64,000 nt of DNA. Origin: Mesorhizobium neociceri (GTDB lineage: Bacteria > Pseudomonadota > Alphaproteobacteria > Rhizobiales > Rhizobiaceae). The translations under genes and the position numbers were made by a program. Shown here piece after piece: positions 27,143 to 37,773 of the stretch. The stretch spans positions 496,001 through 560,000 of the forward strand of contig NZ_JACDTY010000001.1 in the NCBI RefSeq assembly GCF_013520985.1, given 5' to 3'. The notes beneath the pieces are model-generated. The model was given only the letters and a program-made list of their open reading frames with translations, had not been told where the DNA came from and did no database searches. Every line of letters starts with the position of its first letter. Within the stretch, counting starts at the first letter, position 1.

Positions 27143-28066
27143 GTGAAGAACGCGATCCTGATAGCCGGGCCGACCGCCAGCGGCAAGTCGGCGCTGGCGC
27201 TCGATCTCGCCGAGCGCAAGGGCGGTGTCATCGTCAACACCGATTCCATGCAGGGCTATTCGGTGCTCGACGTGCTGACGGCGCGGCCAGCTGCTGCCGA
27301 ACTCGCCCGCGCGCCGCATTTTCTCTACGGTCACGTGCATCCCTCCACCGCCTATTCCACCGGCGCCTGGCTTCGCGACGTGATGAAGCTGATCGACGAC
27401 GGTACGCTTGCCCGGCGGCCCGATGGCCCGGCCTTCGAACGTCCGGTGATTTTCGTCGGCGGCACCGGGCTCTATTTTCGCGCGCTTGCCGAGGGCATTT
27501 CGGAAATGCCCGACATTCCGCAGCAGGTGCGCGACCGGTGGCGCTACGAACTCAAGGAGCAAGGCGCGGCCAAGCTGCACCGCATCCTGCTGCACGAGGA
27601 TTCCGCGGTTGCCATGCAGCTGAAGCCGACCGACGGCCAGCGCATCGTGCGCGCGCTCGAGGTGCTTGACGCATCCGGCCGCTCCATTCTCGAATGGCAA
27701 GCGGCGCGCGGCCGGCCGCTGATCGACCGCGACAGTGCGCGTTTCTTCGTCATCGAGCCGGACCGCGCCGCCCTTGTCGAACGGATCGAGAGCCGGTTCG
27801 ACCGCATGCTCGATCTTGGCGCTCTCGATGAAGTCAAACGGCTTGTGGCGCTTGGCCTCGATCCTGATTTGCCGGCGATGAAGGCGATCGGCGTTCGCGA
27901 ACTCTCGGCCGCGATGGCTGATGACCTCAGCTTTCCCGAGGCCATCGAGCGCTGCAAGGCGGCGACGCGGCAATATGCCAAACGGCAAACGACGTGGTTT
28001 CGCCATCAACTGGGCCCAGAATGGCTGAGATTGCAGCCCGGCGACGACCCGAACAAAGCGTTTTGA
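27143..28066 (+). CDS. miaA: tRNA dimethylallyltransferase
   Basis: A 307-aa protein from GTG 27143: [24 protein letters not shown], with the P-loop at residues 9-16. Further motifs are [48 protein letters not shown], and the C-terminal [14 protein letters not shown] and [14 protein letters not shown]. It adds the dimethylallyl group to A37 of tRNAs reading UNN codons. ATG 27077 and 27092 are in frame but overlap or abut the divergent serB start at 27093; the GTG gives a conventional N-terminus. Confidence 0.94.
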   Translation: MKNAILIAGPTASGKSALALDLAERKGGVIVNTDSMQGYSVLDVLTARPAAAELARAPHFLYGHVHPSTAYSTGAWLRDVMKLIDDGTLARRPDGPAFERPVIFVGGTGLYFRALAEGISEMPDIPQQVRDRWRYELKEQGAAKLHRILLHEDSAVAMQLKPTDGQRIVRALEVLDASGRSILEWQAARGRPLIDRDSARFFVIEPDRAALVERIESRFDRMLDLGALDEVKRLVALGLDPDLPAMKAIGVRELSAAMADDLSFPEAIERCKAATRQYAKRQTTWFRHQLGPEWLRLQPGDDPNKAF

Positions 28067-28106
28067 TTTTCCTGTTGCTAATGCAATTACAGAAACAGGA
28101 GCTGAA

Positions 28107-28148
28107 ATGAACATTCCCGTTCCGGTTGTCTGGATTAACAGTCCGTAA
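28107..28148 (+). other. 13-codon small ORF upstream of the GGDEF gene
   Basis: ATG at 28107, preceded by AGGAGCTGAA (a strong ribosome site at good spacing), encodes MNIPVPVVWINSP and stops at 28148, 50 bases before the diguanylate cyclase start. It may be a leader peptide or a chance ORF; no attenuator hairpin is visible next to it. Confidence 0.3.
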
Positions 28149-28197
28149 GGCGCCGTCATGCCATAAATCAGGCGGGTACTTTTCCAACGGGGAGCAG

Positions 28198-28989
28198 ATG
28201 CGTTTCCACAAGGCGGAATCCGCATTTTTCGTCTTTATTTTCGTGATCCTCGCCGCAGGCCTGGTGACGCTTCATGCCTATGGTCTTTTGCAGGGCATTG
28301 CCGCCGACATGGATACGGCGTCCCGCATCGACAGGATCGTCTACCTCAACAGGCTACTGTTCATCACCGGCGTGCTTCTGGCGACGGCGCTGTTCTTCGG
28401 TGTGTTCTTCATCTACCCGCTGATCCGCAGGCAGGCGACGGAAGAGGGCAAGCTGCGGGCGATGACTGTGTCGCTCAGCGCCCGTTCGGAAACGCTGCAG
28501 CATGCGGCTTTGACCGATGGCCTTACCGGCATGCAGAACCGGCGCTATTTCGACGATGCGCTGAAGGAATATCTCGAAGAATTCCGCCGCATCGAAAAGC
28601 CCGTCGGGCTGATGATCCTCGACCTCGATCATTTCAAGCAGGTCAACGACACACATGGCCACGATGTCGGCGACGAGGTGCTGAGAGCAGTCGCCAATTG
28701 CCTCAAAGGCATGACGCGCTATCACGACGTGGTGGCGCGGCTCGGCGGCGAAGAGTTTGCCGTGGTCACGCCAAACATGGATGCGGAGTTGCTGGGGAAA
28801 TTCGCCGAACGCATCCGCAAGGCGATCGCCAACATGTCGGTGCTGTCGGGCAATGTCCGGCTCAAGATCACCACCAGCGTCGGACTTGCTGTGTGGGATC
28901 GGAAGGAAACGGCCGAGGAATTTTACCGCCGCGCCGACCGCCAGCTTTATGAGGCGAAGAGGCAGGGCCGCAATCGCGTCTGCGCCTAA
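28198..28989 (+). CDS. Membrane diguanylate cyclase (GGDEF)
   Basis: A 263-aa protein. Two membrane helices (about residues 8-30 and 50-74) flank a short periplasmic loop, followed by a helix with a coiled-coil signal and a GGDEF domain (HAALTDGLTGMQNRRYFDDAL ... LMILDLDHFKQVNDTHGHDVGDEVL). The active-site loop is RLGGEEF, an accepted active form. It synthesises cyclic di-GMP. The start is ATG 28198, with GGGGAG ahead. It is monocistronic; its stop abuts the 145-bp inverted repeat. Confidence 0.9.
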   Translation: MRFHKAESAFFVFIFVILAAGLVTLHAYGLLQGIAADMDTASRIDRIVYLNRLLFITGVLLATALFFGVFFIYPLIRRQATEEGKLRAMTVSLSARSETLQHAALTDGLTGMQNRRYFDDALKEYLEEFRRIEKPVGLMILDLDHFKQVNDTHGHDVGDEVLRAVANCLKGMTRYHDVVARLGGEEFAVVTPNMDAELLGKFAERIRKAIANMSVLSGNVRLKITTSVGLAVWDRKETAEEFYRRADRQLYEAKRQGRNRVCA

Positions 28990-29133
28990 AATCCCGAAGA
29001 AGAATTCATGAGGCCGATTGCCTGACGCGGCTTTCTCGACTTCCGGTGCTCACGGACTAAATGTCCGCTGCGCTCCGGCTTCTCGAAAAGCCACGCCATT
29101 CAATCCGGCCTGATGAATTCCCTTTCGGGATTT
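28989..29133. repeat. 145-bp imperfect inverted repeat
   Basis: The left arm begins AAATCCCGAAG and contains GAATTCATGAGGCCGATTG; the right arm is its mirror (CAATCCGGCCTGATGAATTC ... TCGGGATTT). The centre holds CTCGA/TCGAG-type arms and the short palindrome GTGCTCACGGACTAAATGTCCGCTGCGCTC. The whole could fold into a long hairpin and may act as a terminator for the diguanylate cyclase. The rest of the gap to 29210 shows no coding signal. Confidence 0.65.
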
Positions 29134-29209
29134 ACCCAAGCGGGCCAACGACGCCGAGGCTTCGACGCCGACGCGGCTTTTGTTCGGTAGAAGGACGTTA
29201 CGCTAAAGC

Positions 29210-31045
29210 TCAATCGTTTTGCGGGCGCATGCCGAAGGTTGTGGGCTTGAGGCCATAGCGCAGGTCGAAATCGTCATCCGGCTGGGCGCGCTGGGTGGTG
29301 GTGGCCGGCTTGCGGTAATCTGGATCGCCGGCCTGGCGGCCGGAATCCACCGCCTCGGCGAAGGCCATCTGCTGCTGCGTTTTCGGCACGTTGCGCAGTC
29401 GTTCGACGATGGCCGCGAGATCGACGTCGTTGCCGTCCAGCGAGAACTCGTCCTGCTCTCGCTTGGCGGTGCCGGGGATCAGGTTCTCCGCCAGTTTTTC
29501 GAATTTCAGCCGCATGGTCGTCGCCACGCCTTCACCGAAGGCGATGGCTTCGCGCTGACCCATGGAGGACAGGAAGGCCAGCGTCGAGGCCGAAGAATCG
29601 GCGATCGCCGAGCGGATGATTGCCTGGTCCTGCTCGTTGGCCAGCCGCATAGCGAAAAAGGTCGAGCACTGCGACAGGATGGTCGGATCGAGTTCGCCCG
29701 GGCGCTGGGTGACGACGCCGAGATAGCAGCCATATTTGCGGCCTTCCTTGGCGATGCGCGACAGTGCGTGCCTCGTGGGTGCGAAGCCGAGCCGCGGATC
29801 GGCCGGCATGTAGCGATGCGCTTCCTCGCACAGCAGCAAAAGTTTCAGCCGGCCGTCGCTCCACAGGGCAAGGTCGAAGGCGAAGCGCGCCAGCACCGAA
29901 CAGACAGAATTGACCACCTCGGACGGCATGCCGGCCATCTCGAAGCAGGTCACCGGGCGGCCATGATGCGGCACCCGGAAAATGTTGCCGATCGTCTCGT
30001 GGATCGTGTCCTCGATCAATCGCGAATTGAACATGAAGCGATAGCGCGGGTCGGACGCAGCGGACTCGATGCGCGTCTTCAGCGATTTCAGCGTCGGACG
30101 GTCGTTCTTGCTTTCCAGGAGGCCCATGCGCTCGTCTATCTGCTTGATGAGATCGACCATGCGGTAGGGCACCGGCGTGTCGGCAGTCAGCGCATCGCTG
30201 CCGCGGCGCACATAGGAGCCGGAATTCGGGTTGCGATAGAGGTTCTTGGCGGCGGGGATCAGATCGCGCAGCACATCGACTTCTTCCGGCACCGTCTCGC
30301 GGCCGCGAAACAGCACTTCTGCGAACTCCTCCAGCCTGAACATCCAGAACGGTAGATCAAGTGTCTTGGAATCGACCCGGACGCAGAATTCCGGCAGCGA
30401 CGCCGCGAATTCATTGTGCGGATCGAGGATCAGGATGCGCAGATCCGGCCGGGCGGCGATCGATTTGCGCAAGAGCAGCGAGACGGCGGTGGATTTACCG
30501 ACGCCTGTCGTGCCGACAATGGCGAAGTGACGCGCCAGCGTGTCGTCGATGGCGATGTTGGCGTCGATCGCCTCATCCTGCGACAGCGTGCCGATGGTGA
30601 TCGAGTGACGCCCGGCAAGGTCGTAGACCGCCCGCAGGTCGCGGCTGCGGATGCGGTGGGCAATGGCGCCGATATGCGGATAGGTCGTGATGCCGCGGTC
30701 GAAGATCGGGCGGTCGCCGGGCTCGGCGCCGTCGCGCACCTCGCCGATCAGTTCCACGCTGACCTCGATCGGATTCTGCCCCTCATTGCTCCAGGCGCGA
30801 TCCGACTTGCCGATCTCATAGACCAGGCCAACGGTGCGCGATGTCCCGAGGTTGATGGAGATCATCTTGCCGACCGTCCACAGGCCGGTGACCGCGCCTT
30901 CAATATCGTCGGCATAGGCGCTGATGGTGGCGCGGGCGCCGTCACACTGCACGACATTGCCCAGAATGCGCTTGTCGTTCTGCTCGGCGCGGCGACGCTC
31001 CTGCGAGGTCGGTTCTCCGACGGAGGCTTCGCGCTCGACAAACAT
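29210..31045 (-). CDS. HerA/DUF87-type ATPase
   Basis: A 611-aa FtsK/HerA-like P-loop ATPase. The N-terminal HAS-barrel-like region (residues about 25-120) precedes Walker A GTTGVGKS at 178-185. LILDPHNEF and LLLLCEEAHRYMPAD carry the later acidic residues, and GVVTQRPGELDPTILSQCSTFFAMRLANEQDQ is the sensor/arginine-finger part. HerA proteins are DNA-translocating hexamers, often with the nuclease NurA; no NurA neighbour is seen. The start is Met at 31045 (MFVERE); the frame opens at 31087. Confidence 0.88.
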   Translation of the reverse strand: MFVEREASVGEPTSQERRRAEQNDKRILGNVVQCDGARATISAYADDIEGAVTGLWTVGKMISINLGTSRTVGLVYEIGKSDRAWSNEGQNPIEVSVELIGEVRDGAEPGDRPIFDRGITTYPHIGAIAHRIRSRDLRAVYDLAGRHSITIGTLSQDEAIDANIAIDDTLARHFAIVGTTGVGKSTAVSLLLRKSIAARPDLRILILDPHNEFAASLPEFCVRVDSKTLDLPFWMFRLEEFAEVLFRGRETVPEEVDVLRDLIPAAKNLYRNPNSGSYVRRGSDALTADTPVPYRMVDLIKQIDERMGLLESKNDRPTLKSLKTRIESAASDPRYRFMFNSRLIEDTIHETIGNIFRVPHHGRPVTCFEMAGMPSEVVNSVCSVLARFAFDLALWSDGRLKLLLLCEEAHRYMPADPRLGFAPTRHALSRIAKEGRKYGCYLGVVTQRPGELDPTILSQCSTFFAMRLANEQDQAIIRSAIADSSASTLAFLSSMGQREAIAFGEGVATTMRLKFEKLAENLIPGTAKREQDEFSLDGNDVDLAAIVERLRNVPKTQQQMAFAEAVDSGRQAGDPDYRKPATTTQRAQPDDDFDLRYGLKPTTFGMRPQND

Positions 31046-31196
31046 GCAGTCCGATCCCCATTCCCGTGGAGCGTCGACCCTACACAAATGGGGTTAAGGT
31101 GGCGTGTGGCGGGATGGTGTAGCAGGCGTTAACCCGGCAGCGAAAATTCAATCTACCGGCTCTTCACTGAATTCAGAATTTCAATATATTGGACGA

Positions 31197-31763
31197 ATGA
31201 TTGATATAGCGAATGACATTTCCACCACGATCGGCAAAAGAATCCATGCCGAAAGAACCTTGCGAAACTGGTCGCTGGCGGAGCTGGCGGATCGCTCCGG
31301 CGTCTCCAAGGCCATGCTCAGCACCATCGAGCGCGGCATGACCAGCCCAACCGCGGCGCTCTTGGTGCGCATCGCCGCCGCCTTCGGCATGACGCTGTCG
31401 ACGCTGATTGCACGCGCCGAGCAGCAGGGCGGCGGGTTGCTGCGCGAAAGCCAGCAGCCGGTGTGGCGCGATCCCGGCACCGGTTACGTCAGGCGGCATT
31501 TGTCGCCGGTCTCCGACATGCCGCTCGAACTGATCCGGGTGCAACTGCCGGCGGGCGCAAGGGTCAGCTTTCCGGCAGCGTCCTATGCCTTCATCAAGCA
31601 GCAGATGTGGCTGATCTCCGGGCGTCTCGAATTCACCGAGGGCGATGTCGTGCACAGTCTCGCGCCCGGTGACTGCCTGGCGCTCGGCGCGCCGTCGGAC
31701 TGCACGTTCCATGCCGTCGGGCCGCAGCCCGCCGACTATCTGGTCGCGCTGGTCAGAGGCTGA
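31197..31763 (+). CDS. XRE family regulator with C-terminal cupin
   Basis: A 188-aa protein: helix-turn-helix (IGKRIHAERTLRNWSLAELADRSGVSKAMLSTIERGMTSPTAALLVRIAAAFG, residues about 12-64) followed by a cupin sensor domain ending APGDCLALGAPSDCTFHAVG. Such regulators bind a small ligand in the cupin and control adjacent catabolic genes. ATG 31197 is the start. The gene is followed 4 bases later by a small ORF and then a GNAT gene, probably one operon. Confidence 0.9.
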   Translation: MIDIANDISTTIGKRIHAERTLRNWSLAELADRSGVSKAMLSTIERGMTSPTAALLVRIAAAFGMTLSTLIARAEQQGGGLLRESQQPVWRDPGTGYVRRHLSPVSDMPLELIRVQLPAGARVSFPAASYAFIKQQMWLISGRLEFTEGDVVHSLAPGDCLALGAPSDCTFHAVGPQPADYLVALVRG

Positions 31764-31767
31764 ACTC

Positions 31768-32076
31768 GTGGCAAGACGTCCCAAGCGCTCCGACAATGGC
31801 GGACCGCCGCTCGATGATTACAAAGGCCCGCCCTGGGGCAAGGGCGATCCATACATCTTCCTCGCCTGGCAGGCAGCGCACGCCAAGGCGTGGAAGGCGC
31901 CGAGCCGTGACGTGATGCTGATGCGCATGGAAAAGGCCGAGAAGCTCGGCCTGACCTATGAGGAATACACGCTCGAAATCCTCGAACGCGGGCTGCATCT
32001 GCAGCCAAAAGACGCCGATCGCATTGCCGCGATCAAGGTAGGACGAAAACGACGCCGCGTCGCGCGGCTGGATTGA
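31768..32076 (+). CDS. Hypothetical protein, 102 aa
   Basis: Starts at GTG 31768, four bases after the XRE-cupin stop. It contains RSDNGGPPLDDYKGPPWGKGDPYIFLAWQAAHAKAW and a helical YTLEILERGLHLQPKDADRIAAIK. The basic C-terminus KVGRKRRRVARLD suggests nucleic-acid or protein binding. I recognise the pattern as a conserved alphaproteobacterial hypothetical but no function. It is likely translated together with its upstream neighbour. Confidence 0.65.
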   Translation: MARRPKRSDNGGPPLDDYKGPPWGKGDPYIFLAWQAAHAKAWKAPSRDVMLMRMEKAEKLGLTYEEYTLEILERGLHLQPKDADRIAAIKVGRKRRRVARLD

Positions 32077-32099
32077 CGGCACAAGGGAATGGTGCAGGC

Positions 32100-32627
32100 A
32101 TGAGTTCCATCGAAATCAGGCTTTTCACGCGTGACACCGCGACTCTGGCGATGCTGGCCGACCTTCTGATCGAGACGGTCGCGGCCGGCGGATCCGTCAG
32201 CTTCATGCATCCATTATCTAGGCAAGCGGCGGAAACCTTCTGGGACAACTCACTGATGGCAGCATCAAGGGGTGAGAGAGCGGTGCTGGGCGCGTGGCAC
32301 AGCGGTGTCCTCGTTGGCACAGTGACCTTGCTGCTCGATTTCCCTGATAACCAGCCGCACCGGGCCGAGATCGCCAAGCTGATGATCCGGCTCGCCCACC
32401 GCGGCAAGGGGATAGCGAGGCAGCTGATGCGGACCGCGGAAGCACTCGCTGTCCAGAAAGGCCGCACGCTGCTGGTACTGGACACCGCGACCGAGGAGGG
32501 CGCTTCCGGCCTCTACGAGAAAATCGGCTTCACGCTTACCGGCGAGATACCGGACTTTGCCTTGAAGCCGCATGGCGGGCTGACCGGCACGCTCATCTAC
32601 TGGAAGCGCATCGGCCTGTTCACCTAA
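32100..32627 (+). CDS. GNAT family N-acetyltransferase
   Basis: A 175-aa acetyltransferase with motif A visible as IAKLMIRLAHRGKGIARQLMRTAEALA and a C-terminal LDTATEEGASGLYEKIGFTLTGEIPDFAL. The start ATG 32100 follows a weak ribosome site 24 bases after the previous gene. The stop overlaps the convergent flavin monooxygenase by 4 bases. The substrate is unknown; the domain is close to those acting on amino-acid-like compounds. Confidence 0.85.
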   Translation: MSSIEIRLFTRDTATLAMLADLLIETVAAGGSVSFMHPLSRQAAETFWDNSLMAASRGERAVLGAWHSGVLVGTVTLLLDFPDNQPHRAEIAKLMIRLAHRGKGIARQLMRTAEALAVQKGRTLLVLDTATEEGASGLYEKIGFTLTGEIPDFALKPHGGLTGTLIYWKRIGLFT

Positions 32628-34426
32628 CCCTTGTGATGAGCCTGCTGCAGCCCGTAGACCGGCGTTGCGATGCCTTCCATGCGCGCCTTCAGCTGCAGCG
32701 ACAGGAACTGCGAATAGTGGCGCGACTGGTGCAAATTGCCGCCATGGAACCACAGCGCCTCCTGCTGCGTCGGCTTCCACATGTTGCGCAGCTCGCCTTC
32801 CCATGGTCCCGGGTCCTTGGTGGTGTTCGAGCCGAGGCCCCAGCATTTGCCGACCTTGTCGGCGACGTCCCTTGAGATCAAATCGGCTGCCCAGCCGTTC
32901 ATCGAACCGTAGCCGGTGGCGTAGACGATAAGATCGGCCGGCAGTTCGGATCCGTCGGAGAGCAGTACCGAATGCGCCTTGATCTCCTTCGCCTCGACAC
33001 CGCTCTTCAATTTGATCGAACCGTCGATGATCAGGTCGGAGGCGCCGACATCGATGTAATAGCCCGAGCCGCGCCTCAGATACTTCATGAACAGGCCGGA
33101 GCCGTCGTCGCCCCAATCGAGCATGAAGCCGGCCTTCTCCAGGCCTTTGTAGAAGCTGGCGTCGCGCTTCTTCATCTCGGCATAGGCGGGGATCTGGAAC
33201 TCGTGCAGGATCTTGTAGGGCAGGGAGGCGAAGACGAGGTCGGCCTTGGCGGTGGTCATGCCGCTCTCGACCGCCTTTTCCGAATAGAGCGAGCCCAGCC
33301 CGATCTCCATCAGCGTGTCCGACTTGACGATATGCGTGGTCGAGCGCTGCACCATGGTAACATCGGCGCCGGCCTCCCAAAGGGCTGCCGCGATGTCATG
33401 GGCGGAGTTGTTGGAACCAATGATGACCGCCTTCTTGCCGGCATAAGCGTCGGGGCCGGGGTGCTTCGAGGAGTGATGCTGGTCGCCCTTGAAGCTTTCC
33501 ATGCCCTTGAAGCTTGGCATGTTGGCCTTGCCGGATTGGCCGGTGGCCAGCACCAACTGCTTCGGCTTCAGCGTGATGTCCTTGCCGTCGCGGCGCACGA
33601 CCACCGTCCATTCCTTCTTCTTGTCGTCATAGACAGCGCTCTTGGCCTCGGTCGACGACCAGTAGTTCAGCTCCATCACCTTGGCGTACATTTCCAGCCA
33701 GTCGCCGATCTTGTCCTTGGGCGCGAAGACCGGCCAGTTCCTGGGGAAGTCGATATAGGGCAGATGGTCGTACCAGACGGGGTCGTGCAGGCAGAGCGAC
33801 TTGTAGCGCTTGCGCCAGCTGTCGCCGGCCCGCTCGTTCTTCTCGACGATGATGGTCGGCACGCCGAGTTGCCTGAGCCGCGCGCCGAGCGCAATGCCGC
33901 CCTGGCCGCCGCCGATGATGAGTGTGTAGGGCTGCGTCTTGAAGCCGAGTTCGGCGGCCTCCTTCTCGCGCTCCTCCTTCCAGGTCGGGCGGTTCTTGCC
34001 ATGGCCATGCTTGGCGCCGAGCGGGCGGTCGAAGCCGGCCGGCTCCTCATGGCCCTTGAGCTCGACCATGGTGGTGAGCAGAGTCCAGATCTTGCCGTCC
34101 TTCAACCTGATGTGACCGAAGCCGCGCGCCACCTCCGTTTCGAAGCTTATCCAGCTGTCAAGCACGCCGTCGCTTTCCGTGGCGTCCTCGCCCTTGGCGA
34201 TCGCCCAGTTCGACGGTTTGGTCTTCGTCAGTTGGCTGACCAGCATGTCGCGCACCTGATCGCGGCCCTCCATCGTCTTGATGTTCCAGGTGAAGCTGAC
34301 GAGATCGCGCCAGTAACAATCCTCCTGAAAGCAGGCGACAGCTTTGTCGACATCGCCGGCGGCGAGTGCCGCGCCAAAGCGATCGAGCAGGTCGGAAAGC
34401 TTCTTGTTGGGGGCCTTGTCGAGCAT
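32624..34426 (-). CDS. Flavin-containing monooxygenase with N-terminal NTF2-like domain
   Basis: A 600-aa protein. Residues 1-125 form a SnoaL/NTF2-like domain (LLDRFGAALAAGDVDKAVACFQEDCYWRDLVSFTW). The flavoprotein part starts at GGGQGGIALG (172-181), with ERAGDSWRKRYKSLCLHDPVWYDHLPY as the FMO motif, ATGQSGKANMPSF, and a second Rossmann GSNNSAHDIAAALWEAG. It oxygenates small N- or S-containing or carbonyl substrates with NADPH; the substrate is unknown. The start was set at ATG 34426 after CGGAGGAAATTC. It lies downstream of a LysR gene by 173 bases. Confidence 0.88.
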   Translation of the reverse strand: MLDKAPNKKLSDLLDRFGAALAAGDVDKAVACFQEDCYWRDLVSFTWNIKTMEGRDQVRDMLVSQLTKTKPSNWAIAKGEDATESDGVLDSWISFETEVARGFGHIRLKDGKIWTLLTTMVELKGHEEPAGFDRPLGAKHGHGKNRPTWKEEREKEAAELGFKTQPYTLIIGGGQGGIALGARLRQLGVPTIIVEKNERAGDSWRKRYKSLCLHDPVWYDHLPYIDFPRNWPVFAPKDKIGDWLEMYAKVMELNYWSSTEAKSAVYDDKKKEWTVVVRRDGKDITLKPKQLVLATGQSGKANMPSFKGMESFKGDQHHSSKHPGPDAYAGKKAVIIGSNNSAHDIAAALWEAGADVTMVQRSTTHIVKSDTLMEIGLGSLYSEKAVESGMTTAKADLVFASLPYKILHEFQIPAYAEMKKRDASFYKGLEKAGFMLDWGDDGSGLFMKYLRRGSGYYIDVGASDLIIDGSIKLKSGVEAKEIKAHSVLLSDGSELPADLIVYATGYGSMNGWAADLISRDVADKVGKCWGLGSNTTKDPGPWEGELRNMWKPTQQEALWFHGGNLHQSRHYSQFLSLQLKARMEGIATPVYGLQQAHHKG

Positions 34427-34599
34427 TGAATTTCCTCCGCGATTTTTTCCTGGCCGCCTGTAGCGAGCGGAACCCTGCCGAAGCTTGACGTCCGACTTCG
34501 CGCAGTATCGCGGCAAATTATGCGCCGCGTCACGTCGTCCAATAGTTTGGCGCATTTTCAGCGGCTTATCGGAAAATTGCCGATGCGGACGGGCCCGGC

Positions 34600-35496
34600 T
34601 CAAATGCTACGGCGGTCAGCCATGCGCTGGCCGAAGACGGTTGCGAGCCACTGACGGACATCGTCCTCGGCGCGGCTGAGATGGGCGCCGGAAGGGGCCG
34701 TCAGATAGTGGCCGGCACCGCCTGACAGTGCAAACTCGGAAAGGGTCACCAGCGATCCGTCGCGCAACGCCGCATCGGCGAGCGGGCGCGATCCCAGTAC
34801 CATGCCGGCACCGTGTCTTGCCGCCTCGAGAGCGGCGACGAAACTGTCGAATTTGTGCGCCGGCCCGATGGTGGGCTTCATGCGGGCGGCGGCGAACCAT
34901 TCGCCCCACATTTCGCGCGCGCCGACGACGGTGAGTTTCGGCAATTCCGTCCAGTCCGGCATCCTGGCAAGGCTGGGTGCTGCCATCGGCGTCAATGTTT
35001 CCCGGGTGAGCCGATCGGCCTGCCGTCCGGCGAAGGAGCCGGTGCCGAAACGGATGTCAAGCATGCCTGAGCGCTCGCCATAGTCGGCCGGCGTGTGGAT
35101 GGTCTCGATCTGCAGTTGGACGTGCGGCAGGCTGGTCGCCATTTCGGGCAGGACCGGCGCGATCATCAGCACGGCAAAGGAAATCGGCGAGCGTATCGTC
35201 ACGCTCTGGATCGTCCTCGGTTCGAACAGCTCGCGCGTGCTGTTGCCGATCACGGCGAAGGCCGATTGCAAATGCGGCAGGTAGGCCGCGGCCTCCGGCG
35301 TCAACTCCACGCCACGCGCCAGGCGGATGAACAGGGCATGCTTCAGCCGCTCTTCGAGCGAGCGGATGTGCTGGCTGACGGCCGCCTGGGTCAGTCCGAG
35401 TTCGGCTGCGGCGGCGGTGAAATTCGACAGCCGCGCGGCGGCCTCGAAGCTGCGCAGCCAGTCGAGCGGCGGCAAGGGCAGGATTGTTTGAGCCAT
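34600..35496 (-). CDS. LysR family transcriptional regulator
   Basis: A 298-aa protein with the LysR helix-turn-helix near residues 14-50 (LRSFEAAARLSNFTAAAAELGLTQAAVSQHIRSLEERL) and a type 2 periplasmic-binding-like effector domain. It is divergent from the TmpA-like gene, which suggests it controls the phosphonate pair; the palindrome ATAATT-TG-AATTAT at 35527-35540 is a candidate site. ATG 35496 is the start; the open frame extends to 35784 but into the neighbour's promoter and coding region. Confidence 0.9.
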   Translation of the reverse strand: MAQTILPLPPLDWLRSFEAAARLSNFTAAAAELGLTQAAVSQHIRSLEERLKHALFIRLARGVELTPEAAAYLPHLQSAFAVIGNSTRELFEPRTIQSVTIRSPISFAVLMIAPVLPEMATSLPHVQLQIETIHTPADYGERSGMLDIRFGTGSFAGRQADRLTRETLTPMAAPSLARMPDWTELPKLTVVGAREMWGEWFAAARMKPTIGPAHKFDSFVAALEAARHGAGMVLGSRPLADAALRDGSLVTLSEFALSGGAGHYLTAPSGAHLSRAEDDVRQWLATVFGQRMADRRSI

Positions 35497-35526
35497 TAGA
35501 AATTTATGCCCATAGGCCGAAAAACG

Positions 35527-37343
<1,817 letters not shown>

Positions 37344-37430
37344 TCGCAAATCCACACTCGAGAGGGGGAACGGCCATGTGCTTCCGCTTCGACGGTCAAT
37401 GCGCGGTGACGGCTCACAGGCCGGATAAAT

Positions 37431-37452
37431 GCCGGGAGCACGTGCTCCCGGC
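37431..37452. repeat. Perfect 22-bp GC-rich palindrome
   Basis: GCCGGGAGCA followed by its exact complement in reverse (CGTGCTCCCGGC end), with no T run after it. It lies 88 bases after the TmpB stop. It could be the stem of a terminator or a protein-binding site. The flanking gap (37344-37551) has no coding signal. Confidence 0.6.
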
Positions 37453-37551
37453 CAGTTCCTCCGAGCCATCGCCAATTGCTTCTCGCGGCAAAGTGAACGA
37501 ACCGCATACTGCGGGCGGATCTGAGCCCGATGCGGCCACCCACATTGCCCG

Positions 37552-37580
37552 TTGACAGCGGCGCAAAACCAATCCTATTG
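37552..37580 (+). promoter_or_regulatory. Probable ilv operon promoter
   Basis: TTGACA at 37552-37557, 17 bases, then CTATTG at 37575-37580, close to the rhizobial sigma-70 pattern (TTGAC-N17-CTATAT). The expected transcription start, six to eight bases later, falls at or within a few bases of the leader-peptide ATG at 37590. Confidence 0.65.
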
Positions 37581-37589
37581 TCCGCCACG

Positions 37590-37640
37590 ATGAAAAAGGC
37601 ACTCATTCTCGTAGGAAAGCGCGTGGGCAAGGCGGTGTAA
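37590..37640 (+). CDS. Branched-chain amino acid leader peptide of the ilvBN attenuator
   Basis: A 16-aa frame, MKKALILVGKRVGKAV. Six of its 16 residues are Leu, Ile or Val. It is followed by hairpin GGCGGT-GTA-ACCGCC (37631-37645) and a terminator (37675-37696), the standard layout for translation-controlled attenuation. The ATG lies within a few bases of the predicted transcript start, so translation may be leaderless, as described for the trp leader of Sinorhizobium. Ribosome stalling at Leu/Ile/Val codons would favour the antiterminator. Confidence 0.75.
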   Translation: MKKALILVGKRVGKAV

Positions 37641-37674
37641 CCGCCGGGCGAAAACCTCCCATGCGCAACACACA

Positions 37675-37696
37675 GGCTCCCTCGGGGGCCTTTTTT
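37675..37696 (+). terminator. Attenuator terminator before ilvB
   Basis: Stem GGCTCCC / GGGGGCC (seven pairs, one G-U) with a minimal loop, followed by six T residues. It lies 35 bases after the leader-peptide stop and 78 before ilvB. Confidence 0.8.
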
Positions 37697-37773
37697 ATTG
37701 CCCAAAACACGACTAAACGACCAATAACACCCAAATGGCAACGCCCATGGGGCGACAGTACGGGACCAGACCG

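Noticed and set aside
29219..30355. 378-aa plus-strand open frame opposite HerA
   Set aside because: Antisense shadow of HerA with no domain and no ribosome site.
32972..34429. 485-aa plus-strand open frame over the flavin monooxygenase
   Set aside because: Low-complexity antisense product without motifs, whereas the minus strand encodes clear flavin and NADPH motifs.
34427..34599. Possible small gene between LysR and the flavin monooxygenase
   Set aside because: The open monooxygenase frame continues through here but a strong ribosome site and family N-terminus place its start at 34426; no other frame shows coding character.
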